A DNA stretch of 51,089 nucleotides from an uncultured Amaricoccus sp. (GTDB lineage Bacteria; Pseudomonadota; Alphaproteobacteria; Rhodobacterales; Rhodobacteraceae). Shown in pieces: positions 8,167 to 16,969 of this stretch. The stretch is from contig NZ_CALAGI010000053.1 of NCBI RefSeq assembly GCF_937891315.1, positions 1-51,089 of the forward strand, written 5' to 3'. Under the pieces are notes generated by a model. The model was not told the origin of the DNA, searched no databases, and worked only from the letters and a program-made list of their open reading frames with translations. A program made the position numbers and the translations under genes. Every line of letters begins with the position of its first letter. Position 1 is the stretch's first letter.

Positions 8167-8514
8167 ATGGTGACCTTGGAGGACCTCAGGGCGATGGTTC
8201 TGGCGCTGCCGGACACGGTGGAGAGCACCTCCTGGGACGCCATCTCCTTCAAGGTGAACGGCAAGGTCATCCTCTATTGGCGCCCCGCGCTTGATTGCGC
8301 GATCTTCAAGGTGCCGATCGAGGAGCGGGACTTCCTGATCGAAGTCGATCCCGAGACGTTCTTCACCACCGACCATCACCGCCCGCACGGTCTGGTTCTC
8401 GCCCGGCCGGAGCGGCTGGACCCGGGCTGGGCACGGGCGAATATCGAGCGGGTGTGGCGGGCCCAGGCGAAGAAATCCACCCTGAAGGCCTATGAAACCT
8501 CGCGGGGTGGATGA
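8167..8514 (+). CDS. MmcQ/YjbR family protein
   Basis: Small cytoplasmic protein of 115 residues with the YjbR fold, related to the C-terminal wing of some DNA-binding proteins. Characteristic elements are LALPDTVESTSWDAISFKV at the N-terminus, VPIEERDFLIEVDPETFF in the middle and a C-terminal helix with WRAQAKK. The biochemical role of the family is not established. The gene stands alone between a palindromic repeat and secG; 200 bases without a convincing gene follow. Confidence 0.85.
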   Translation: MVTLEDLRAMVLALPDTVESTSWDAISFKVNGKVILYWRPALDCAIFKVPIEERDFLIEVDPETFFTTDHHRPHGLVLARPERLDPGWARANIERVWRAQAKKSTLKAYETSRGG

Positions 8515-8725
8515 GCTGGCGCGGGCCCTCGCCGCGGTTTTGGAACCGGCTCGACCGGCACCTGACCGACGAGGAGGAACGGGTGGCGCCGGTGATCCCG
8601 TCGCACCCCGGCGCCGGGCTTGACCGAGGCCGGCGCATCCTCCTCCGAAATCCCGCACCATTGACCATCGACATCCCGACGGTGAGGGGCTAGAGAGCGC
8701 GGCGACCCCGCATCGAGAACCCGGC

Positions 8726-9100
8726 ATGCAGAACATCATCCTGACCATCCACCTGATCCTGGCGCTGGCGCTGATCGTGGTGGTGCTGCTGCAACGCTCG
8801 GAGGGCGGCGGCCTCGGGATCGGCGGCGGCGGTGGCGGCGGCATCATGACCGGGCGCGGCGCCGCGACCGCGCTCGCCAAGACCACCTGGCTGCTCGGCA
8901 CGGCCTTCGTCATCACCAGCATCACGCTGACCATCCTCGCCGCGCGTGACGGGGGCGGCGGATCCGTGCTCGACCGCCTGGGAATCGACGCGCCGCTCGG
9001 CGATACCGAACTGCCCGGCATCGACACGCTCGCCCCTGCGCCCGCGCCGGCCCCCGCGACCAGTGGCGACGGTCCCGCGACTCCACCGCCGGCGCAGTGA
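8726..9100 (+). CDS. secG: Preprotein translocase subunit SecG
   Basis: Small inner-membrane subunit of the SecYEG translocon, 124 residues. Two transmembrane segments, about residues 4-21 and 53-73, flank the conserved LLQRSEGGGLGIGGG cytoplasmic loop. The C-terminal tail is an Ala-Pro rich stretch (APAPAPAPA) common in alphaproteobacterial SecG. It is followed after 167 bases by pyrG, a neighbourhood also common in this group. Confidence 0.95.
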   Translation: MQNIILTIHLILALALIVVVLLQRSEGGGLGIGGGGGGGIMTGRGAATALAKTTWLLGTAFVITSITLTILAARDGGGGSVLDRLGIDAPLGDTELPGIDTLAPAPAPAPATSGDGPATPPPAQ

Positions 9101-9172
9101 CATCCGGCAACTTCTGGCGGCAACTTCTGGTTGCCATTGACCGGTGAGCTACAGGATATAGCGCGGATGGCC

Positions 9173-9201
9173 TTGCCGCCCGCGCAAAGTTCCCGTATAG
9201 A
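9173..9201 (+). promoter_or_regulatory. Sigma-70-type promoter of pyrG
   Basis: TTGCCG (9173-9178), a 17-base spacer and TATAGA (9196-9201) lie 67 bases before the pyrG ATG, giving a predicted transcription start near 9208. Confidence 0.55.
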
Positions 9202-9267
9202 TTGAATCCCGTGAAGCCTCGGCTTTCAGTGACTCAGAATTGAACCAAGGCGCGGGGACAGCACGGC

Positions 9268-10914
9268 ATGGCGCGTTACGTTTTCATCACCGGCGGCGTG
9301 GTTTCATCGCTCGGCAAGGGTCTGGCTTCGGCCGCGCTCGGCGCACTGCTGCAGGCGCGAGGCTACTCGGTGCGGCTGCGCAAGCTCGATCCGTATCTCA
9401 ATGTCGACCCCGGGACCATGTCGCCTTTCGAGCATGGCGAGGTCTTCGTCACCGACGACGGCGCCGAGACCGACCTCGACCTCGGCCATTACGAGCGTTT
9501 CACCGGCGTCGCGGCGCGGCGCACGGATTCGGTCTCGGCCGGGCGGATCTATTCCAACGTGCTGGAGAAGGAACGCCGCGGCGACTACCTCGGCAAGACC
9601 ATCCAGGTGATCCCGCACGTCACCAACGAGATCAAGGCCTTCCTCGACATCGGCGCCGACGAGGTCGATTTCATGCTCTGCGAGATCGGCGGCACGGTCG
9701 GCGATATCGAGGGCCTGCCGTTCTTCGAGGCGATCCGCCAGTACGGCCAGGACAAGCCGCGGGGGATGTGCATCTACATGCATCTCACCCTGCTGCCCTT
9801 CATCGCGGCCAGCGGCGAGCTCAAGACCAAGCCGACCCAGCATTCGGTCAAGGAATTGCGCGCCATCGGCATCGCGCCCGACGTGCTGGTCTGCCGCTCC
9901 GAGATGCCGATCCCGCAGAAGGAACGCGACAAGCTGGCGCTGTTCTGCAACGTCCGGCCGGAGGCGGTGATCGCGGCGCAGGATCTGAAGTCGATCTACG
10001 AGGCGCCGCTCGCCTACCACGCGGAAGGGCTGGACCAGGCGGTACTCGATGCCTTCGGCATCTCGCCGGCGCCGAAGCCCAATCTCGCCAAATGGGAGGA
10101 CGTGGTCGACCGGATCCACAATCCCGAAGGCACGGTGAAGATCGGCATCGTCGGCAAGTACACCCAGCTCGAGGATGCCTACAAATCGATCGCCGAGGCG
10201 CTGACCCATGGCGGGATCGCCAATCGGGTGCGGGTCGAGACCCAGTGGCTCGACAGCGAACTCTTCGAGAAGGACGAGGAGATCGCACCGCTGCTCGAAG
10301 GCTACCACGCGATCCTGGTGCCGGGCGGCTTCGGCGTGCGCGGCACCGAGGGGATGGTCCACGCCGCCCGTTTCGCCCGCCACCGCAAGGTGCCCTATCT
10401 CGGCATCTGCCTCGGCATGCAGATGGCGGTGATCGAGGCCTCGCGCGACCTGCTCGGCCTTGTCAACGCCGGGTCGGAGGAATTCGACCACGAGGCCGGG
10501 GCCCGACGCTTCACCCCGGTGATCTATCACCTCAAGGAATGGGTCGAGGGCAATCGCACGATCCAGCGTCAGGTCACCGACGACAAGGGCGGCACCATGC
10601 GCCTCGGCGCCTATGACGCGGTGCTGGCCGGCGGCAGTCAGGTCGCGGACATCTACGGCGGCACCACGATCTCGGAGCGGCACCGGCATCGCTACGAAGT
10701 CAATCTCGCCTATCGCGACAAGCTCGAGGGCTGCGGGTTGCGCTTTTCGGGCCTGTCGCCGGACGGACGGCTACCGGAGATCGTCGAGATTCCGGGACAT
10801 CCCTGGTATATCGGTGTGCAGTTTCACCCCGAATTGAAGTCGAAACCCTTCGCGCCGCATCCCCTGTTCGCCGATTTCATTCGGGCGGCGCTGGAACAAT
10901 CGCGGCTGGTCTGA
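9268..10914 (+). CDS. pyrG: CTP synthase
   Basis: Converts UTP to CTP with ATP and glutamine; last step of pyrimidine nucleotide synthesis. Length 548 is standard. The synthase domain begins ARYVFITGGVVSSLGKG with the P-loop, followed by LDPYLNVDPGTMSPF and TDDGAETDLDLGHYERF. The C-terminal class I glutaminase has GGFGVRGTEG, the nucleophile Cys in GICLGMQM, and His/Glu in FHPELKS. A predicted promoter lies in the gap after secG. Confidence 0.98.
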   Translation: MARYVFITGGVVSSLGKGLASAALGALLQARGYSVRLRKLDPYLNVDPGTMSPFEHGEVFVTDDGAETDLDLGHYERFTGVAARRTDSVSAGRIYSNVLEKERRGDYLGKTIQVIPHVTNEIKAFLDIGADEVDFMLCEIGGTVGDIEGLPFFEAIRQYGQDKPRGMCIYMHLTLLPFIAASGELKTKPTQHSVKELRAIGIAPDVLVCRSEMPIPQKERDKLALFCNVRPEAVIAAQDLKSIYEAPLAYHAEGLDQAVLDAFGISPAPKPNLAKWEDVVDRIHNPEGTVKIGIVGKYTQLEDAYKSIAEALTHGGIANRVRVETQWLDSELFEKDEEIAPLLEGYHAILVPGGFGVRGTEGMVHAARFARHRKVPYLGICLGMQMAVIEASRDLLGLVNAGSEEFDHEAGARRFTPVIYHLKEWVEGNRTIQRQVTDDKGGTMRLGAYDAVLAGGSQVADIYGGTTISERHRHRYEVNLAYRDKLEGCGLRFSGLSPDGRLPEIVEIPGHPWYIGVQFHPELKSKPFAPHPLFADFIRAALEQSRLV

Positions 10915-10991
10915 TAAGCGAGGAACGACGCTCCCGCATCCATTGTGGCGCGCAAGGCATTGTTCAGAGGCGACATAGTGGCGAGGTCGGA

Positions 10992-11432
10992 ATGATCGCG
11001 GAACTGATCCGGCGGCTGACCGTGCCGACCGACATGTCGCCGCTGTCGCACACCGACAGCCGCCTCGCCTACGCCGCGCTGATGGTGCGGCTGGCGCGCA
11101 GCGACGATCAGTATAGCGACCGCGAGCGGGCCCGGATCGACGCGCTTCTCGGCGAGCACTTTGGCCTGCCAACCGCCGCCGCCCAGGCGCTGCGCCATGA
11201 GGCCGAGGTCACGGAGGAAGCGGCGCCGGACACGGTGCAGTTCACCCGCCTGATCAAGCAGGCCGTGCCCTACGACGAGCGCGCGGCGGTGATCGAGGCG
11301 CTCTGGCGCCTCGCCACCGCCGATGGGATCGACGCCGACGAGCGCGCCTTCCTGCGCCTCGTCGCGAATCTGCTCGGCGTCTCCGACAAGGACAGCGGTC
11401 TTGCCCGCCAGCGCGCCGAGCGCGACCGCTAG
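10992..11432 (+). CDS. TerB-family (DjlA-like) protein
   Basis: Cytoplasmic helical protein of 146 residues resembling the tellurite-resistance protein TerB domain: a repeat-like pattern with acidic turns, RSDDQYSDRERARIDALL in the first half and ATADGIDADERAFLRLVANLLG in the second, which corresponds to the metal-binding acidic sites of the family. The molecular function of such stand-alone proteins is not known. It follows pyrG by 77 bases and may have its own promoter. Confidence 0.8.
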   Translation: MIAELIRRLTVPTDMSPLSHTDSRLAYAALMVRLARSDDQYSDRERARIDALLGEHFGLPTAAAQALRHEAEVTEEAAPDTVQFTRLIKQAVPYDERAAVIEALWRLATADGIDADERAFLRLVANLLGVSDKDSGLARQRAERDR

Positions 11433-11474
11433 GGGCGCCCGGAGACTGATCTTCCCAACCTGCCGCCCGACGGC

Positions 11475-12422
11475 GTGAACGCCGCGGGCACGGCGAAATC
11501 GGTCTTGCTCAACAGTTCCTTAGCTCACCCGCTCCACCCTCTGCTTCACCCCGACACCTGGGCGCCGCTCCGCCGTTTTGCGCGGAAAACGGCCATCACT
11601 CGTAATGCGATGGACGCCGTGTGGACATTCGGGACGAGTTCACCCTTTCTCGGGGAGGGATCAACGGGGTTGAGGGACGGGATGCGGGAAATGGGAGGGC
11701 TGGTCAGAGCCATATTGCCGAAATCACTGCTACTCGGGATTCGGGCGCGCCGTGAAATTCGGGATGGAGAACCGGCGCTGCGGCTGCTTCCGGCACTGCT
11801 CGGGGACGGTGGAACCTTCGTCGATATTGGCGGCAACCTCGGGCTTTACTCCTCTCATGCCTGCCGCTACGCGAGCGATGTCCATATCTTCGAGCCCAAT
11901 CCCGACCTGTCGGAAAAGTTGCGGAGCGCCTTCGGCGACCGCGCGCGCGTCCATGAGATCGCGCTATCCGATCAGGCGGGGCGGGTGACGTTTCGTATCC
12001 CCCGACGCAATCGCCGCGATCTGCACCGGCGTGGCAGCATCGAGCCCTGCGACGCGGCGGAATTCGACGAGGTGCGGACGCTGGAGGTCAACCGCCGGCC
12101 GCTCGACGATTTCGCCTTCCCCGAGATCGCGGCGATCAAGATCGATGTCGCGGGACACGAACTCTCGGTGCTGCGCGGCGCCGAGGGCACGCTGTCGCGG
12201 CTTAGCCCGGCGATCATTGTCGAGGTCGAGGAATTTCGCCAGCCCGGCCGCTTCGCGCGGATCCGGGGCTTTCTGCGCGACCGCGGGTACGACGGCTTTC
12301 AGGTGCTGCGCGACGAATTGCGCCCCCTTGGCGCGCTCGCACCCGAGCGGGATCCGCGGCGCATGACCAACTTCCTCTTCGCCCATCCGCGGCGGAAGTA
12401 CGGTCTGGCCGCGGGATCGTAG
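11475..12422 (+). CDS. FkbM family methyltransferase
   Basis: S-adenosylmethionine-dependent methyltransferase, often O-methylating sugars in surface glycans. The SAM motif is GGTFVDIGGNLGLYSSHA (about residue 110), followed by HIFEPNPDL and the FkbM signature AIKIDVAGHELSVLRGAEGTL near 215. The frame opens with GTG at 11475, giving 315 residues, but no ribosome-binding site precedes it; ATG at 11682, after GAGGGACGGG, is a credible later start that still includes the whole catalytic domain. The first 200 bases are less GC-rich than the rest. No neighbouring glycan genes identify the substrate. Confidence 0.82.
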   Translation: MNAAGTAKSVLLNSSLAHPLHPLLHPDTWAPLRRFARKTAITRNAMDAVWTFGTSSPFLGEGSTGLRDGMREMGGLVRAILPKSLLLGIRARREIRDGEPALRLLPALLGDGGTFVDIGGNLGLYSSHACRYASDVHIFEPNPDLSEKLRSAFGDRARVHEIALSDQAGRVTFRIPRRNRRDLHRRGSIEPCDAAEFDEVRTLEVNRRPLDDFAFPEIAAIKIDVAGHELSVLRGAEGTLSRLSPAIIVEVEEFRQPGRFARIRGFLRDRGYDGFQVLRDELRPLGALAPERDPRRMTNFLFAHPRRKYGLAAGS

Positions 12423-12463
12423 GGCGGACATCCGCGGATCCGGACCCTGCCCGGACCGAAGGG

Positions 12464-13297
12464 TCAGAAATCCAGGCTGATCTGGCGGGTGACGCCGAGC
12501 ATGACGCCGAACTGGTCAGCGGATCCACGTTCGGTGATCGGTGAGCCGGCGGCCTCGCCGACGAGGCGGTCGTAGGTCGCCGCCGCCTGCAGGCCCCAGC
12601 GCGAGGTGAAGGCATATTCGGCGTTGAGCACCACCCCGACCGAGGCGAGGCCGCCGGTCGGATCGTAGGGTGCCATGCCGGACGCGACCGACTCCTCGCC
12701 GGTCACGCCGAAATAGGTCGACATGAAGCGCTGATCACCGAACTGCAAGCGTGGTCCCATATTCAGGATCAGCGAGTCGCTCGGGCGGCTGATCGCATCG
12801 GCGCCAAGTGTTCCGGTCCAGGAATTGTAGCCGAGCACCGCGTAGCGCACGCTGCCGAAGGCCCGCCAGGATTCCTGCTCGTAGCCCGCGCCGAAGCCGA
12901 GTTCGAGCGCGCGATCGACATTCTCGAGCCCTTGGATTTCCTTGTAGCTCGACGAAGTGCGGGGACGGATGTAGCGAGCGGAGCCGACCAGTCCGAAGCC
13001 TTGGGTGAAGCCCACCGAGCGGGTCGAACCGAATTCAAGCCCGCCGGGGAGCCGGAGAAAGTCGACCCGCAAATCCACGGCCGGGCCGAATCGCCGGTCC
13101 GTCGCGCCGAAATAGGCAGGCTTGTTCCGGACACCGAGCATGATGGTGCCGATGAAATCGCGGCCGTCCACCTCGGCGACCTCGGGCTTCGACTTCGACT
13201 CCTCCTCCTCCTGCGCCGCCGCGGGAGAGGCCCCGAGTGGTCCCGCGCAGAGCAGCGCCGCCGCGAGGAGCGCGAAGGATCGAAGGGGAGCGGACAT
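12464..13297 (-). CDS. MipA/OmpV family outer-membrane protein
   Basis: Predicted outer-membrane beta-barrel of 277 residues, related to MltA-interacting protein MipA. A signal peptide is clear (SFALLAAALLCAGPLGASPAAAQ), followed by a charged EEEESKSKPEVAEVDG linker. Barrel features include alternating strands such as IGTIMLGVRNKPAYFG, LGADAISRPSDS, and a terminal QISLDF ending in Phe, the C-terminal signature for outer-membrane insertion. I start at ATG 13297, which begins the signal peptide. The gene is convergent with the methyltransferase. A TTAA-N7-TTTA sequence lies in its upstream region. Confidence 0.85.
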   Translation of the reverse strand: MSAPLRSFALLAAALLCAGPLGASPAAAQEEEESKSKPEVAEVDGRDFIGTIMLGVRNKPAYFGATDRRFGPAVDLRVDFLRLPGGLEFGSTRSVGFTQGFGLVGSARYIRPRTSSSYKEIQGLENVDRALELGFGAGYEQESWRAFGSVRYAVLGYNSWTGTLGADAISRPSDSLILNMGPRLQFGDQRFMSTYFGVTGEESVASGMAPYDPTGGLASVGVVLNAEYAFTSRWGLQAAATYDRLVGEAAGSPITERGSADQFGVMLGVTRQISLDF

Positions 13298-13459
13298 GCG
13301 TTGCCTGACGTCAACGGCGATGGGGTCGAGCCTATGCCGGTTGTGGTTAATTGTCTGTTTAGAGATCGCCCCCGCGATGGCAACCCTCGCCGTGCGCCGC
13401 GCGATCACGGTGGCGAAATTTCGTAATATCGTCACGGAGTTCCGCCGCGCATGCCCCGG

Positions 13460-14578
13460 TCACGCCTGTGCGATCAGCACATCGCGCACCGCGCCGAGAT
13501 CGACATCGCGGGCGACGAAGGCCGCCCCGACGCCGCGGGTGAGGACGAAGACCAGCTTGCCGTCGCGCACCTTCTTGTCCTGGCCCATCAACCCGATCAG
13601 CGCGTCCGCGCCCGGCAGATCGCCGGAAATATCGCACAGCCGGTGACGCATGCCCATGGCGGCGAAATGCCTTGCGACCCGCGTCGGCGCCTCGGGCGGG
13701 CAGAGGTTCAGCGCAGCGCTGAGCTCGAAGGCGAGCTGGCATCCGATCGACACCGCCTCGCCATGCAGAAGCCGGTCGGAATAACCGGTCGCCGCCTCCA
13801 GCGCATGGCCGAAGGTATGGCCGAGATTGAGCAGCGCGCGGTCGCCCTGCTCGGTCTCGTCGCGGACCACGATCTCGGCCTTCATCTCGCATGAACGGCG
13901 GACGGCGTGGAGCCGCGCCTCCGCGTCGCCGGCCGCGAGCCGCGGGCCGTTCTGTTCGAGCCAGGCGAAGAATGCCGCGTCGCCAAGCAGACCATATTTC
14001 GCGACCTCCGCGTAGCCGGCGAGCAGGTCGCGCTCCGGCAGGCTGTCGAGCAGCGCGGTGTCGGCGAGCACGAGGCGCGGCTGGTGAAAGGCGCCGACCA
14101 GATTCTTGCCAAGCGGCGAATTGATGCCGGTCTTGCCGCCAACCGAACTGTCGACCTGCGCGAGCAGCGTGGTCGGGATCTGCACGAAGCCGACGCCGCG
14201 GCGGAGGATGGCGGCCGCGAAGCCGGCGAGATCGCCGATCACCCCGCCACCGAAGGCGATGACCATGTCGTCGCGCGCGACCTCGCGCGCGATCAGCCAT
14301 TCGACGCAACGCTCCAGCCCCTGCCAGCCCTTGGTGCCCTCGCCCGGAGCGAGCTCCAGCGCGGCGGCGTCGATCCCGGCCGCGCCGAGCGAGGCGGTCA
14401 GGCTCGGAAGATGCAGCGCGGCGACCCGGCTCTCGGTGACGATCGCGACCCGCGGCCGGCGCAGGAGCGGCGCGATCTCGGCACCGGCGCGCGCGAGCAG
14501 GCCGGCGCCGACGCGGATGTCATAGGCGCGCGAGCCCAAGGGGACGGCGACAGTCTCGCCGGCGGTGGTCAGGGTCAT
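13460..14578 (-). CDS. aroB: 3-dehydroquinate synthase
   Basis: Second step of the shikimate pathway, NAD- and metal-dependent, 372 residues. The NAD/metal motifs are GGGVIGDLAGFAAAILRRG and PTTLLAQVDSSVGGKTGIN; the metal ligands lie in LNLGHTFGHALE and LLHGEAVSIG. Its ATG overlaps the stop of the upstream aroK gene by four bases (ATGA), so the two genes are translationally coupled, as in many proteobacteria. Confidence 0.97.
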   Translation of the reverse strand: MTLTTAGETVAVPLGSRAYDIRVGAGLLARAGAEIAPLLRRPRVAIVTESRVAALHLPSLTASLGAAGIDAAALELAPGEGTKGWQGLERCVEWLIAREVARDDMVIAFGGGVIGDLAGFAAAILRRGVGFVQIPTTLLAQVDSSVGGKTGINSPLGKNLVGAFHQPRLVLADTALLDSLPERDLLAGYAEVAKYGLLGDAAFFAWLEQNGPRLAAGDAEARLHAVRRSCEMKAEIVVRDETEQGDRALLNLGHTFGHALEAATGYSDRLLHGEAVSIGCQLAFELSAALNLCPPEAPTRVARHFAAMGMRHRLCDISGDLPGADALIGLMGQDKKVRDGKLVFVLTRGVGAAFVARDVDLGAVRDVLIAQA

Positions 14579-15174
14579 CGCGCCTCCAGCGTCGGTTGCC
14601 GGCCCGCTTGCGTGGCGTCCCAGGCGTGGACGGCCTCGACGATCGCGCGGGCCATGGCTTCGTGGCTGGCGCCGCGCTGGCTGTCAACGACCACGTCGGC
14701 CGACGCATAGATCGGATAGCGCCGGTCGAGCAGGTCGGACAGCACCGCGCGCGGATCCGGCGCCTGCAGGAGCGGGCGGCCGGGGCGGTCCCGCACCCGA
14801 TCCCAGAGCAGCGCGAGGTCGGCGCGCAGCCAGACCGACGTGCCATGGACCGCGATCTCCTCCCGGGTGCGTGGCTCGAGGAAGGCGCCGCCGCCGGTGG
14901 CGAGCACGCCCGGCCGCTCGGCCAGCAGGCGGGAGATCACCCGCCGCTCGCCGTCGCGAAACGCCGCTTCGCCGAGACGGGCGAAGATCTCCGGCACTGT
15001 CATGCCGGCGGCGCGTTCGATCTCGGCGTCGGAATCGGTGAAATCGACCTCCAGCAGCTGCGCGAGGCGCTTGCCGACGCTGGTCTTGCCGGCGCCCATC
15101 AGTCCTACGAGGACCAGTGTCCGGGTCAGACGCGGCGCGCAGGTCACGGGCAGGGGTGCGGGTCGCTCGATCAT
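14575..15174 (-). CDS. aroK: Shikimate kinase
   Basis: Phosphorylates shikimate with ATP, fifth step of the shikimate pathway; 199 residues. The Walker A motif is GLMGAGKTSVGKRLAQ, the shikimate-binding DSDAEIER follows, the conserved glycine loop is ATGGGAFLEPRTR, and the lid arginines are in RDRPGRPLLQ. The start at 15174 places about 20 residues before the first strand, as usual. Expressed ahead of aroB with a 4-base overlap and divergent from the xerD cluster. Confidence 0.95.
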   Translation of the reverse strand: MIERPAPLPVTCAPRLTRTLVLVGLMGAGKTSVGKRLAQLLEVDFTDSDAEIERAAGMTVPEIFARLGEAAFRDGERRVISRLLAERPGVLATGGGAFLEPRTREEIAVHGTSVWLRADLALLWDRVRDRPGRPLLQAPDPRAVLSDLLDRRYPIYASADVVVDSQRGASHEAMARAIVEAVHAWDATQAGRQPTLEAR

Positions 15175-15208
15175 GCCAATTGCTGCGCCGGTCCGGGCAA
15201 GGTATGGT

Positions 15209-15226
15209 CGTGATCGGGCGATCACG
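15209..15226. promoter_or_regulatory. Perfect 8+2+8 inverted repeat between aroK and the xerD cluster
   Basis: CGTGATCG and CGATCACG are separated by GG, an 18-base perfect dyad in the 119-base divergent intergenic region. Its placement fits an operator serving one or both transcription units. The binding protein is unknown. Confidence 0.45.
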
Positions 15227-15293
15227 GCTTGGGCACGTGATTGAACAGCACAAGACACGGCGGTCAAGCCGGCACGGACAAGAGCAGGGCGAT

Positions 15294-15422
15294 ATGCGAA
15301 TTTTGATGAGGGCTGTCCTTTTTCTCGTTGTAGTGGCCGGCGTCGGCCTCGTGGGCTATGCGATCTTTTCGGATCTGCCGGCCCCGACCCGGGAAGTCGT
15401 GCTGCCGATCGAGGCGAAGTGA
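15294..15422 (+). CDS. Small single-pass membrane protein, 42 residues
   Basis: Short protein with one hydrophobic segment (about residues 5-24, AVLFLVVVAGVGLVGYAIF) and a short tail SDLPAPTREVVLPIEAK. The ATG at 15294 follows GAGCAGGG. The stop overlaps the GTG start of the next gene by four bases (GTGA). Small proteins of this shape occur in the same place upstream of xerD in related genomes as far as I recall; no function is known. Confidence 0.75.
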   Translation: MRILMRAVLFLVVVAGVGLVGYAIFSDLPAPTREVVLPIEAK

Positions 15423-16969
15423 CGCGAGACGGCGCGCGGGCCGGCGCCCTCCTGCTCGGGCTGGCGCTCTGCGCTCAGCCGCTGGCGGCGGCCGAGCCGC
15501 GCAGTGCGATCCCGTGGCTGTCGGAGAGCATCGTGCTGATCGCGGCGCCGCCGCCGGCGCGGGGTGGCGCGACGCCGCCCGCCGCCGGCGACCCCGACGC
15601 GATTACCGTGACGCCGCTCGGTGAGGTCAGCCGCGACGCGGTCGGGCTGCTCGCCCCCGCCGCTACCGGATTCGCGCGCAACCTCTGGGGCCCGGCGACC
15701 GCGCCCGAGGTGCGCGACCTGATCCTCGAGGACGGCGGCGCAGGCGTGCCGGAAGCGATCGCGCTCTTCAAGCGGCTGATGCTGGCCGAGGCGGATCCGC
15801 CCGAGGGGTCGGACGCCGGCTCGACGGTGCTTGTCGCGCGCGTCGACCGCCTGTTGGAGATGGGCGCGCTCGACGAGGCAAATGCGATGATCGGGGTGGC
15901 CGGACCGGATTCGGCCGAGCTCTACCGCCGCTGGTTCGACATCGGCCTGCTGCTCGACCAGGCAAAGCCGCCATGCCAGGCGCTGCGCGAGAATCCGACG
16001 CTGTCCCCTACCCTGCCCGCCCGGGTCTTCTGCCTCGCACGGGGCGGCGACTGGAGCGCGGCCGAGATCACGCTGACGCTCGGCAAGGGAGTCGGCTCGA
16101 TCACGCCGGAGCAGGAGCGGCTGCTCGCGCGCTTCCTCGACCCGGATCTCTTCGAGGGCGAGGAGGATCCGCCGGTGCCCGATCCGCTGACGCCGCTCGA
16201 CTTCCTGCTGCGCGAGGCGGTCGGGCTGCCGCGGCCGCCGGGCGCGCTGCCGCTCGCCTTCCTGCGCGGCGATCTCGGCGAGCATGTGCCGATGCGAACG
16301 CGGGTCGAGGCGGCGGAGCGGCTGTGGCTGTCCGGCGCGCTCGACCATGGCGAGCTCTTCGCCGCCTACCGCTCCGGAGCGCCGGCGGCGTCGGGCGGCG
16401 TCTGGGACCGGGCCAAGGCCGCGCAGGATCTCGACACGGCGCTTGGGACGGGCGCCGACATCGGGCCGGCGCTGGCGGCGGCCGACGCCGCCTTCTCGGC
16501 CAGGGGCTTGCGCGTGGCGCTCGCGCGGGAATACGGCGGGCGGCTCGCCGCGCTCCCCCCGACCGCCGGGACGCGCGAGACGCTGGTCGAACTCCTGCTC
16601 CTCGCGGGTGACATCCGCGCGGCCCGCTCCGCGGCGGGACCGCGGCCGGAGGCGCGAACCGCGGCGCTGCTCGCCATCGCCGGCGACGGGGCCTTGCCGG
16701 CGAGCGCCGATGATGACCGCCTGCGCGCGGCGATCGAGGGGCTGCGCATCCGGACGCCGTCGGACGAGCGCGAACAGCGCCTCGCGACCGACGTGGCGGA
16801 GGGGCGGCAGGGCGAGGCGGTTCTCGCCGCGCTCGAACTCGTCACCCAGGGCGCGGCGGTCGATCCGCCGGCGCTGCGCGCCGCGCTCTTCACGCTGCGC
16901 GAGGCCGGACAGGCGCCGGCCGCGCGGGCGATCGCGCTGCAGACCCTGCTGCCGGGCGACGCGGGTTGA
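15419..16969 (+). CDS. Secreted or periplasmic protein of unknown function
   Basis: 516 residues starting at GTG 15419 with a signal peptide (AGALLLGLALCAQPLAAA). The mature part is Ala/Leu-rich and appears helical, with repeated L-x-x-A-L-x patterns that could form TPR-like helices; there are no catalytic motifs I recognise. Conserved-looking stretches are SAIPWLSESIVL and GLLAPAATGFARNLWG near the N-terminus. It overlaps both neighbours by four bases, so its expression is tied to the small membrane protein and to xerD. I cannot assign a function. Confidence 0.8.
   Translation: MTRDGARAGALLLGLALCAQPLAAAEPRSAIPWLSESIVLIAAPPPARGGATPPAAGDPDAITVTPLGEVSRDAVGLLAPAATGFARNLWGPATAPEVRDLILEDGGAGVPEAIALFKRLMLAEADPPEGSDAGSTVLVARVDRLLEMGALDEANAMIGVAGPDSAELYRRWFDIGLLLDQAKPPCQALRENPTLSPTLPARVFCLARGGDWSAAEITLTLGKGVGSITPEQERLLARFLDPDLFEGEEDPPVPDPLTPLDFLLREAVGLPRPPGALPLAFLRGDLGEHVPMRTRVEAAERLWLSGALDHGELFAAYRSGAPAASGGVWDRAKAAQDLDTALGTGADIGPALAAADAAFSARGLRVALAREYGGRLAALPPTAGTRETLVELLLLAGDIRAARSAAGPRPEARTAALLAIAGDGALPASADDDRLRAAIEGLRIRTPSDEREQRLATDVAEGRQGEAVLAALELVTQGAAVDPPALRAALFTLREAGQAPAARAIALQTLLPGDAG

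Noticed and set aside
8511..8693. 60-residue plus-strand frame overlapping the end of the MmcQ/YjbR gene
   Set aside because: It begins in an ATGA overlap, but the product is Arg/Pro-rich without motif and codon use does not look like the neighbours; there is no ribosome-binding site of its own.
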